This document shows positions 55,002-64,000 of a stretch of DNA of 64,000 nt, piece after piece (the first letter of the stretch is position 1; every line of letters starts with the position of its first letter). The stretch covers positions 1-64,000 of the forward strand of contig JAULAV010003347.1 in NCBI GenBank assembly GCA_030789695.1, given 5' to 3'. Both the position numbers and the translations under genes were made by a program. The notes under the pieces are model-generated. The model was given only the letters and a program-made list of their open reading frames with translations, ran no database searches and was not told the DNA's origin. Source of the DNA: Scilla litardierei. Its lineage: Eukaryota > Streptophyta > Magnoliopsida > Asparagales > Asparagaceae.

Positions 55002-58000
55002 GTACTCAAGGAAAAGAAAAAGAAAAGGAGCATCAAATTTAAATTTAGCTCCAAAGGGAATTGGATACTCGATAGCGGGTGCTCCAAACACATGACGGGT
55101 GACGCTCGTTTGCTCTCCGGAGTGGTTCCCATTGCGAATGGAAACCGCGTCGTATTTGGAGGCAACGAGAGCGGAACCATCATAGGTGTTGGTAAAGTCG
55201 GTAACCCTTCTAAACCATTAATTAGTGACGTTTATCTTGTTAGTGGTTTAAATCATAATCTTATTTCAATAAGTCAACTTTGTGACAAAGGTTACAAAGT
55301 TAGCTTTGCGAAAGGATTGTGTCACATTTTAAGAAAGGATAATGAAAAATTATTATTTTCCGGAACTCGTCGTAAAGACATCTATATTTTGGATCTTCCT
55401 AAGTCATATGAACAATGTCTCGTTGCCAACACAAGTGAACAACACTTATGGCATCGACGCTTTGGACATGTGAACTTTGGAACACTATATAAGCTTTCAA
55501 AATTGAATTCTATTAAAGGTTTTCCGAAGCTTGTTTTTGAAAAGAAAAGTTTTTGTGATTGTTGTCAACGCGGCAAGCTTCCTAAATCTTCATTTAAACC
55601 TAAGAAAAGCATCTCTACTAAACGGCCACTAGAGCTATTACATCTAGATTTATTTGGGCCAACTAGAGTAGCTTCCTTAGGAAATGCAAGGTATGGACTT
55701 GTCATCGTAGATGACTATTCAAGATTTACTTGGGTATTTTCATTGTGTAATAAAAATGAAGCTTTTGAAAACTTCACAATTTTTGTTAAGAAAGTACAAA
55801 ATCTCTTAGGAACCACCATTGTCACTATTCGTAGTGATCATGGAGGTGAATTTGAGAATGAGTCTTTTGAGACATTTTGTGATGAAGTTGGTATTACTCA
55901 CACCTTCTCTTTCCCTCGTGCACCTCCTCAAAATGGTGTAGTTGAGAGAAAGAATAGGACGCTAGTGGAGTGTGCTCGCACTATGCTTGATGATAGCCAA
56001 CTTGGCCATCAATTTTGGGCGGAAGCGGTACACACCGCTTGCTATGTGTTTAATAGAATACTTTTGAGGCCCGGCACTAAACAAACTTGTTATGAATTGT
56101 TGTTTGGTAGGTTGCCTCAAGTTAAACATTTTCGTGTTTTTGGTTCGAAATGTTTTATTAAGAACACATATGGTAGTTTGGACAAATTCGATCCGAGATC
56201 CGATGAGGGGATTTTTGTTGGATATTCTACGCGTAGCAAAGCCTACTGGATATTCAACAAACGAACCTCAACGATCGAGGAATCGCTTCATGTCTCATTT
56301 AATGAAGGATTTGTTCCAACTAGAATTTCAAATGATAATGATTCTATGGATGTTTTATGTGATTCGTTTGAAAATTCTAAGTCTAATGATTCTATTGATT
56401 CTATTGAGACTAACCCAACTAATGAAGTTGTTGAGAATGTTCCAAGTGATCAAGGTATTCCCAAACGGCTTCATTCGGTTCGTGACCATCCCCATGAGCA
56501 AGTCATTGGCAATATCTATGATAGTGTCAAGACGAGATCCCAAGTTCACCGCTTCGCAAGTTGTGCCTTTGCCTCATCGATAGAGCCAAAGAATATTAAT
56601 GAAGCATGCGAAGATAGCGCTTGGATCTTAGCCATGGAGGAGGAGCTCATTCAATTCGAGAGGAATGAAGTTTGGGAGCTTGTTCCATTGCCATCGAAGA
56701 ACCACACCGTCATAGGGACAAAGTGGATCTTCAAGAACAAAACCGACGAAAACCAAGTCGTCGTCCGGAACAAAGCTCGGTTAGTAGCTCAAGGCTATCG
56801 TCAAGAGGAAGGTATCGATTTCGAAGAATCTTTCGCTCCGGTAGCTAGATTAGAATCAATTAGATTACTTTTGTCTTTTGCATGCCATAAGAATTTTAAA
56901 TTATTTCAAATGGATGTTAAAAGTGCATTTTTAAACGGAGATGTCGTTGAGGAAGTTTACGTTTCTCAACCTCCGGGCTTCGTAAATGAAAAATTTCCAA
57001 ATCACGTTTTTAAACTAAAGAAAGCTCTTTATGGTTTGAGATAAGCTCCTCGAGCTTGGTATGATCGCCTAAAGAATTTTCTTTTGGATTTGAATTTTAA
57101 AATGGGCGAAGCCGATTCAACACTTTTTATTAAGCATGCGAATAATGATATTTTATTAGTTCAAATTTATGTTGATGATATCATTTTCGGTTCTACTAAC
57201 TTCGCTCTTTGCGAAGAGTTTTCTAATGTGATGAAGGAACAATTTGAGATGAGCCACATGGGCGAACTAAAATATTTCTTAGGTCTCCAAATTCGCCAAA
57301 TGAACGATGCAATCTTCATCCACCAAACGAAGTACACGGTGGAGTTGCTAAAGCGATTTGGAATGGAGAATGCCTCCGGGAAAAAGACTCCAATGAGCAC
57401 GACTACGCATCTTGACAAGGATACGGGCGGTAAGGATGTAGACATTCGTCTATATCGAGGTATGATAGGTAGTTTGCTTTATCTTATCGCAAGTAGGCCC
57501 GATATTATGTTTGCCGTATATATATGTGCTCGTTATCAGTTTCAACCTAAGGAGTCTCACTTAGTAGCGGTAAAGCGTATTTTTCGCTATCTAAGTTACA
57601 CATTAGATTTTGGATTACTTTATCCGAGATCTAGCACATATGAGTTAGTCTCATATAGTGACGCTGATTATGCGGGATGCAAATCCGACAGGAAAAGTAC
57701 TAGTGGCACTTGCCATTTTATAGGAAATTCTCTTGTCTCTTGGTTTTCCAAGAAGCAAAATTCCGTATCACTTTCAACCACCGAGGCGGAATATATTGCT
57801 GCCGGTGCCGCGTGTGCTCAAGTTCTTTGGATGAGACACACACTTAAAGACTTTGGTATAAATTGTGATACTTGCCCTATCATGGTTGACAACCAAAGTG
57901 CAATATGTCTTTCCAAGAACCCGGTACATCATTCCCGTTCGAAACACATAGATGTCCGACACCACTTTTTAGATGATCATGTTGCTAAAAAGGACATCAT

Positions 58001-58118
58001 TCTAGTGTACGTTGAAACCCAAAAGCAAATCGCCGATATTTTCACGAAACCCCTAAAGGAGGACTCTTTTGTGCGGTTGCGTCGAGAATTGGGGATTATG
58101 GGTGAATCCGAGATATAG
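55002..58118 (+). pseudogene. Pol of the Sirevirus (one in-frame stop)
   Basis: The open phase begins after a stop at 54999-55001; the first ATG is at 55092. Order: protease [10 protein letters not shown] (about 55071), integrase zinc domain ([17 protein letters not shown]) and catalytic core ([20 protein letters not shown]), reverse transcriptase ([27 protein letters not shown] at about 57170), and RNase H (SDADYAGCKSDRKSTSG, STTEAEYIA). A single TAA at 57042-57044 interrupts reverse transcriptase; downstream the phase stays open to 58118. Integrase before reverse transcriptase is the copia order. Otherwise intact, which fits a recent insertion. Confidence 0.93.
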
Positions 58119-58360
58119 GATTCATGTTTCATTCAATAATTTTGCATGCTATTATTTTTGGCAATATCTCATTCATGCTAGAATTATTGGATTTTTCGGG
58201 AATTTTATGTGATATCTTGATTTTTCGTTCGATTTGAGCGTAATCGTCAAATTTCTGTTTTTCGATGATTAATGGGGTAGTTTAGATGTTTATTGAGAGC
58301 TTTGAGATTTATCGTCCAAGCGTATTATGGAGAGAACTTGATTTTCAAGTTTTTGACTCT

Positions 58361-58637
58361 TTAGTCGGTTCATGTTCAGTGACCGACCGACTAGATTGAG
58401 ATCTAGTCGGTCAGTACTTGAACGCAGACCGACTAAATCTTGTCAGTAATTCTTGGATTCAGCCACTGTTTGCAACTAGTCGGTTCAAGCTCATTGACCG
58501 ACCGACTAGATCGTGATCTAGTCGGTCAGTGCTTGAACTGTGACCGACTAGTTGTGCCAGGGGCTGTTTGGTCATTTGAGAAATCGACCGACTTAAACTC
58601 AGTTTAGTCGATCGATTTTCATTCTAATCGATCGAAA
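58361..58637 (+). promoter_or_regulatory. Internal palindrome cluster before the third ORF
   Basis: About eight copies of the LTR half-sites ACCGACTAG and CTAGTCGGT, plus GATCGATC variants, recur between pol and the third ORF, about 260-530 bases upstream of its ATG. No clear TATA box, but a pyrimidine-rich patch (CTTCTCTCTCCGCTC) follows at about 58640, as in TATA-less plant promoters. It may be a promoter for the third ORF. Confidence 0.7.
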
Positions 58638-58893
58638 TCTCTTCTCTCTCCGCTCAAAACCCCGACCTCCCTCGAAACCCTTCGACTTCCGATCGATCTC
58701 CGGCCATTTTCCGGCCTTCTCCGTCGATCTCCTCCGTCGGCCCCTCGTTCTAGGTGATCTCCTCTCCTCCTAGGGTTAGATTTCCTTTCCTAGAGCTAGG
58801 GCTTGCTCGGTTTCTAGGGTTCTTAGGGTTTATCTTTTTTTTTCGGCTAGGGCTTCTTCGTTTGATCTCCTTGTCCCGTGTCTTGCTTCGACT

Positions 58894-60627
58894 ATGGCAA
58901 GAACACGCATTTCGATCACTCCCTCTAGCCCCTCTCCGATGACCGTTGATCCAATCTCTTCGGATCCCGAGCATCCAACCCCTCCGAAGCGTAGATCCAA
59001 GACCACCCATCCTTCGTCGTCTTCGCCTCCTCTCAAGAAGAAGAGGACGACGACCGCTCAACCTAGAGGTCAACCGAAACCCAAGCCCAAGCCTAAGCCA
59101 AAGGCCAAAATTCTTGCTTCTCAATCTTCGTTCCATACTCCTACCGATTCCGATACGGAGTATAACCCCGAGACCGAGACTCATAGGGAACCCACTCCTC
59201 CTATTCATCCCGAGTCTAGCACCCACCCTCGTACGTCTACCCGTAAGCCTAAGGGAAAGGGTCCGATGCCGGTGGGCGGTGTCGATATTTCCTTATGTCG
59301 CGATGACCCTTTGTGTCTCGCGGCGTATAACCGTATCGAACATTGCCCGCTGCTTCTGGAGCATTTCGTCCAGTTTAGCGACTTCATAGGGTTAGCTGAT
59401 CTTCTGTCGTCGTCGGGTCTTCTCGATTACCTTCGATATGACCCGAAGGCGAATCCTCACCCCTACCCTAGATTAGTGAAGCTTTTCTATGCTAATAGGA
59501 TCCGGGGTCAGTACGATCAGACCCACTCTGTTGAGACGACCGTTTTGGGGACTCCTATAGTCCTCACTGCGGAAATCTTAGGAGAGATTTTGGGTATCTC
59601 TTCGTCTGGCCTTCTTCCTTCTGATATCTCGGTAGATGATATTTCTTCTCTTGATCAGACCATCCTTTCAGAGATTTTCCATCAGATTCCTCCTGCCATG
59701 ATTGGCGTGCCATCTAAATCTTTCAAGCCTAATGCATGGGTCCTAAATCTGATTCTGAAGTCGTGCTTGCTTCCCAAGTACGGCTCCTCATCTTTACCAT
59801 CCCAGCCATTTTTGAAGCTTATCTATGCGATCTTCATGGGGAGCTCGATTAATTGGGCTCGAATTATACTCGATAAGATTGACTCTTTCGAGTGTATTCG
59901 AAAGTCCAATAAATCGGCTCATATCCCATTTCCTTGCATGTTGACCCTCGTGTTTCGTCATTTTCGTGTCACATTGCCTCGTGACGATGAGCGTCCCCTT
60001 GGTCCTCCCCTGAATGCGACGGCCGTCAAGAAATCTCTTGCGGCGCTTCGTCACGTTCAGAGGACGACACCTTCAGCATCTGTCCCTGCCTCTGCCAGTG
60101 CCTCTGCTACTCCAGTTGCCACCCTTGATGATGTCCTACGGATACTTCGTCGTCACGAGTCCCGCTTGGCTCGTACCGAGGAGGTAGTCTGCCGTATGGC
60201 TCGTCGGATGGGTGTTGAGCTTCCTCCTTCCGTGTCTGAGGATGAGGAGTTTGATGAGATGGCTGAGGAGGACATTGAGGAGCTCTGTCGTGCTTCGACT
60301 CGTGCCCCCGAGGGCACTTCTGCTGGTACTGCTGCTGCTGGTACTTCCACTTCTGCTCCTGGAGTTGCCACCTCTTCCGGTGTTCCAGAGCCATCTGCTG
60401 CAGCTCTTCAGCCTTCTGAGCCTGCTGCTGACCCAGTTTCCGAGCCTGCTCATGTATCTGCTGCTGCTGCTTCTGTCGAGACTCATGCTGCTTTTGAGCC
60501 TGTTGCTGAGATCTCGACTCCTGCCCTGACGATTCCATCTGTTGAGACACCTCTTCTCCCTGCAGAGCCTGAGTCCACTCCGTCGACTGGACCCACGGAC
60601 GCTGCAGATCCAGCCTCCTCCTCGTGA
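58894..60627 (+). CDS. Third ORF of the Sirevirus (env position)
   Basis: 577 codons, intact. The N-terminus is Ser/Pro-rich with basic clusters (PPKRRSK, PLKKKR, KPKPKPKPKAK) that look nuclear-localising. A folded domain lies at about 130-350 (RDDPLCLAAYNRI, YPRLVKLFYANRIRGQ, VLTAEILGEILGI). A short coiled coil follows (about 409-435) and then an Ala/Pro/Ser/Thr-rich tail. The central domain resembles the 'putative plant transposon protein' family and the Athila-like third ORF at 16611 (same order of basic N-terminus, domain, coil and tail). I see no signal peptide or clear membrane anchor, so calling it an envelope is not supported. It stays open while pol carries a stop. Confidence 0.85.
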   Translation: MARTRISITPSSPSPMTVDPISSDPEHPTPPKRRSKTTHPSSSSPPLKKKRTTTAQPRGQPKPKPKPKPKAKILASQSSFHTPTDSDTEYNPETETHREPTPPIHPESSTHPRTSTRKPKGKGPMPVGGVDISLCRDDPLCLAAYNRIEHCPLLLEHFVQFSDFIGLADLLSSSGLLDYLRYDPKANPHPYPRLVKLFYANRIRGQYDQTHSVETTVLGTPIVLTAEILGEILGISSSGLLPSDISVDDISSLDQTILSEIFHQIPPAMIGVPSKSFKPNAWVLNLILKSCLLPKYGSSSLPSQPFLKLIYAIFMGSSINWARIILDKIDSFECIRKSNKSAHIPFPCMLTLVFRHFRVTLPRDDERPLGPPLNATAVKKSLAALRHVQRTTPSASVPASASASATPVATLDDVLRILRRHESRLARTEEVVCRMARRMGVELPPSVSEDEEFDEMAEEDIEELCRASTRAPEGTSAGTAAAGTSTSAPGVATSSGVPEPSAAALQPSEPAADPVSEPAHVSAAAASVETHAAFEPVAEISTPALTIPSVETPLLPAEPESTPSTGPTDAADPASSS

Positions 60628-61565
60628 TCGTTGTTCCGAGGACTCTCCATATACGCTTTGGATGATATATTCTAGTGAGAGTGTCTTGGGTTAGGATGGG
60701 TTGAGAGTTGCTTTGATGTATTTTTTTTGTGCTTTCTGGTTGTCGGTGTTGGATTTTGATGATGATGATGATGTATTTCTTTTTGATGATATGTAGCGCT
60801 TGATATGATGTATCTCATATATTCGATGTGATATTTTTTGGATGTACTCATGTTGTCTATATATATATATATATGTTCATCATCGTTCACTTTATCTTTT
60901 ATTCGTCGTGCAAATTTTAATATTCGTTGAATATATTTGAAATGTGATATCGAATCGACGCATAAAAAAATTGGTTAAATGGATTTAAATTCTGTAATTT
61001 TATAGAATTGTTTTCCATGCACAAAATTAACCAAGAATATTGAATATTGAAGAGTATGTTTCTTTATTCAAGAAATGAATAATGATTTGGTGTTTTTGAT
61101 GATTTTGATTTTTTTTTGATAATGGAAAATTTGGCACACCTTGTTTTGATTTCCACAATTTTTCCCTTGGTGTCAAGTTGGTCCATTGCCTTTGTCTATG
61201 ACTCCCGATGTTGGATTTTACATTTCCTAATTGTTGTCGTTGTATGCCCCCCATTTTTGGGATAATGCCAAAGGGGGAGAGATAATGATAATAAATAGCG
61301 CAAATGAAAATTTAATTCAATTTCCAAGAATCTAGTTTGATATGCTAGATTCAGGGGGAGTTAAGATACATATAAGGATTTTCAAAATCCGATATTTCAA
61401 AAATCAATTCACTTTATTTATCTTACTCGTCTGCTTGATGCAATTCATTTATATTCATTTTGGAATTAACGTGTCATCAATGCAGGGGGAGTAAGTATTT
61501 TACATTTGAATTATTATCTTTGATTATTATTTATGTTGGTTTGTCATCACCAAAAAGGGGGAGAA
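60628..61565 (+). other. 3' untranslated region with repeated polypurine tracts
   Basis: AT-rich. (GAT)n near 60751-60770 and (TA)n near 60855-60873. GGGGGAG-type tracts at about 61271, 61350, 61484 and 61555; the last (AAAAAGGGGGAGAA) precedes the 3' LTR and should be the active one. Confidence 0.75.
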
Positions 61566-63308
61566 TGTTGAATATTGGACTCCCCGGATTTGGTTTTGGA
61601 TGATGAGCAAACATAAATACTTCATGAACTAACAATTTGTGAGCGAAGTATTGGAGATCGTCGCCAATTTCACGAGAATATTCAAAGCGACATCTCAACA
61701 CTTCCAAAAGCTCGTTTTCATGCCTAAAGCTTCGTTGAAGCTCTTGCGACGCTTTGGAAGTAATGAAGATTCAATCGAAGCTCTCAAAGACCGTTTATTA
61801 AGGTTTTATTTATAGTCTTTTAGTTTCGATTGATAGAATGTTAAGCCTTGAGTATATCTTACGTTTCTATCTTCATTACGCTCATTTCGTAGCTCTAGGA
61901 TTCTTGCACAAGGTCACTCTAACTTCCTCGAAGCGTCGCGCTTCGATTCGGACTTTGTTGTGCATGTTAGTTGGTACAAGAACAAGTACTGACCGACTAG
62001 ATGGTGATCTAGTCGGTCGGCCACTGTTCTTGGACCGACTAGTTTCTGTCAGTTAATTCTTAGCTCTTTACTGTTTACAGTTAGTCGGTCTATGTTGACT
62101 CACCGACCGACTAGTTTGTGAACTAGTCGGTCAGTGATGCTTCTTTGACCGACTAGTTGAGACTGACTGTTCACTCTAAAATTCTCCTAAGCTACTGTTT
62201 ACCGTTAGTCGGTCTAAGAACGTTTGATGACCGACTAGTTGACAATCTAGTCGGTCAACTTTTGTTCTTGGACCGACTAAGTCAACTTGCCTTCAGACTA
62301 TGTTGTTTTGCCTCTTAGTCGGTCTACGTTCATTGGATGACCGACTAGTTGTGAAACTAGTCGGTCAGACAGTGTTCTTGGACCGACTAGTTTTCTAGGT
62401 CTGAAATTCTATCTCCTCTCAGATCTGCTCTTAGTCGGTCCATGCTTTGTGACTGACCGACTAGTTGATGAACTAGTCGGTCAGTGAGTGTTCTTTGACC
62501 GACTAGATCTCACAGATTTCTTTCCGTTGGAGATTGAACTAACTTGTTTTTATGGGTCCCTATAAATACGAACCTAGGTCATTTCTATCTTCAACAGAGC
62601 TGCCATTAAGAGATTCATTGAGTTCTAAAGAGATAGCTATTCTCCCTCAAATCTAAAGCTCTCTTCCTCACAAGAAACCCATTCTCTCTCATTTCTAGAT
62701 CTAGAGAGAAGTTTGTTCTTGGTGAGCTCTTCAAGCTATTGCTTGATTCAAGTTTCCAAATCTTCCCTAGGCACCCATTGCTGCTCATTTCCTTGGTGCT
62801 AGGGTTTGGTAACTTCATCTTCCTCAAATCCTTCATTCCACCTTTTGGGTAAGAAAAACTCAAGGTATAGGATTTTGTGGTAAGAGTATTTATTTCATAT
62901 TAAACTCTTTTATATTGCTTATTGGCTCTCTCGGTTGTGAGAGAAGTTTGTGATCTCGGGTTGTGGGATTCACTTTGCCATTGCATGTATGATTTGATCT
63001 TGTGAAGGTTTTTCACAAGATATTCATAGTGGAAATCTTGAGTTAGGGTTTCTAACTCAAGTATCCGGAGGGGATCCGGGTGGTTGGGACGTAGGATCAC
63101 CGGGAACAAGTCAGTGAGACTTGGGTGGATCCGAACCCATTAACTTCATTTGTTAGCATTGTTAATTTCATTGTTGTCATTCAATTTAAGCTTCCGCAAA
63201 TTGACTTGGTAGTTGTGTGCAATTTAATTTGGAATAATACGCCTTATTATTTTAAAGTACTATTCACCCCCCCTCTAGTACTTGTGCAGTAGCTGGTAGG
63301 GCATTACA
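61566..63308 (+). mobile_element. 3' LTR of the Sirevirus
   Basis: 1743 bases, same landmarks as the 5' LTR. Palindromes 61991-62506, TATA 62561-62569, hairpins 62927-63123. One hairpin loop differs (AGTGA instead of GGGGA) with the stem unchanged, and one stem pair differs (GTGATCTC). Confidence 0.95.
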
Positions 63309-64000
63309 AGTTTTCCCCTATAAATAGAGCTTAATTCTTTTGTGAAAAATACAAGATTGAAAAATCAAAATTCGTAAAAGCTCTCGTGAATCAAAGCTCT
63401 CTAAATTTTCTCTCTAGCCAATTTTAATTTCAGTTTTTGATCTTGCAATATTTTCCCAATTCTTTTGAAGATCATATTATTATTTTATTGGCTAAATTGT
63501 TTTTCAAAATCCTCACTATTATTTCTCTTTAATTTTATTTGAAGGATTTTTTGAAAAAGCTCTAGATCACAAAGAACTTATCTCGTATCTTTGTGTGATC
63601 TAGACTATCATTCTATTAAGCCACTACACAATTGTCTATCTTTTGATTGGCTATAGAATCGGGTGTATTTTTCAATCTCTATCATTTATTGTAGAGTATT
63701 GAACAAATCTCTCATTGTGTTAATTGTTGGAACACTAGACAAGTCTAGTTGTTGCCAGTTGGAAAGTCCTCGGTTTGTGAGGCAAGGGTAAACCTTAGAC
63801 AAGTCTAGGTGTTGCGTTCGGAAATCCTGGTCAAGGCTAGGTCGTTGGAAATCCTAACAAGTGAAGTTAGGTGCTTGTATTTGCCAAGGCAGATAGTGGA
63901 AATCTCGTACCGGATTGGTCGGGGACTGGACGTACCCGGGTTGCGGGGAACCAGGATAAAATCCTTTTGTTTGCGCTTGTTTATCTGTGTTTGATTATCT
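63309..64000 (+). mobile_element. Copia LTR X-right, second part (runs off the window)
   Basis: It resumes with the duplication AGTTT and then the TATA box TATAAATAG (63319-63327). Hairpins: a 15-bp TCTAGATCACAAAGA stem (63561-63604), ACTAGAC/GTCTAGT (63734-63749), CCTC/GAGG with loop GGTTTGT (63768-63782), and CCTAAC/GTTAGG (63853-63871). The LTR end is beyond 64000. Confidence 0.8.

Larger units (their letters stand above)
50935..63308 (+). mobile_element. Full-length Sirevirus-type copia element with a third ORF (12.4 kb)
   Basis: Both LTRs are 1743 bases (50935-52677 and 61566-63308) and differ at about seven positions by eye, so the insertion is young. Flanks AATTT (50930-50934) and AGTTT (63309-63313) are a 5-base duplication with one mismatch. 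Order: primer site, gag, protease-integrase-reverse transcriptase-RNase H, palindrome spacer, third ORF, repeated polypurine tracts, LTR. It sits in LTR X about 10 bases upstream of that LTR's TATA box. Confidence 0.94.

Noticed and set aside
60107..60550. Gln-rich 147-codon minus frame
   Set aside because: Antisense of the Ala/Ser/Thr-rich tail of the Sirevirus third ORF (GCT/TCT codons read as CAG/AGA).
58894..60627. Calling the Sirevirus third ORF an envelope glycoprotein
   Set aside because: No signal peptide, no clear membrane anchor, no cysteine-rich ectodomain; basic N-terminus suggests a nuclear protein.

Overview
The window is nuclear DNA of a flowering plant. It is almost entirely LTR retrotransposons nested inside one another, with one cellular gene: an intact lectin-type receptor kinase (37769-40437, two exons, 847 aa). 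A monocot is my guess, because the kinase gene is very GC-rich at third codon positions, but this is inference only. No rRNA, tRNA, CRISPR or bacterial-type feature was seen.

Left part (1-10662). Insertions are layered. A degenerate tandem repeat (8981-10662, continuing at 22575 and 25659) received Ty3 LTR 'C' (8122-8980, minus). LTR 'B' (5082-8121, plus) lies in C, a Sirevirus-like copia LTR 'X-left' (3879-5081, minus) lies in B, and Ty3 element 'A' (LTR 764-3878, gag remnant 140-630, minus) lies in X-left.

Middle (10663-36198). A complete 11.9-kb Athila-like Ty3 element (10663-22574, minus, TSD CACAC, LTRs about 99.5% identical by eye) carries gag-protease and a large third ORF but no reverse transcriptase or integrase. 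Next come a copia solo LTR (22854-25658, TSD CAAAT) holding a second solo LTR (24562-25554, TSD ATGAT), and LTR 'Y' (25898-26852 and 33552 onward). Y is split by a complete 6.7-kb Sirevirus-type element with gag and no pol (26853-33551, TSD GAGGA). A roughly 50-bp tandem array (34110-35510) then leads into a polypurine tract and LTR 'Z' (35597-36198), which contains a 45-base poly-G run.

Right part (36199-64000). Three related MITE-like elements lie around the kinase gene. They are followed by a 305-bp Mutator-like MITE, a CACTA terminus, and Ty3 chromovirus-like element 'G2' (43627-50248). G2 is cut by copia LTR 'X-right' (50249-50934 and 63309-64000), which is itself split by a full-length Sirevirus (50935-63308). 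The Sirevirus has gag, a pol with one stop codon and an intact third ORF.

Three patterns stand out. (1) Five LTR families carry arrays of hairpins downstream of the TATA box in which the loop is constant and the stems differ but stay complementary. (2) At least six LTR families carry clusters of short palindromes just upstream of the TATA box. In the Athila-like element and in the Sirevirus the same palindromes recur inside the element just before the third ORF, and in the Athila-like element they are followed by a TATA box, which suggests an internal promoter. (3) Two unrelated gag-bearing elements lacking pol have intact target duplications, so they were presumably mobilised in trans.
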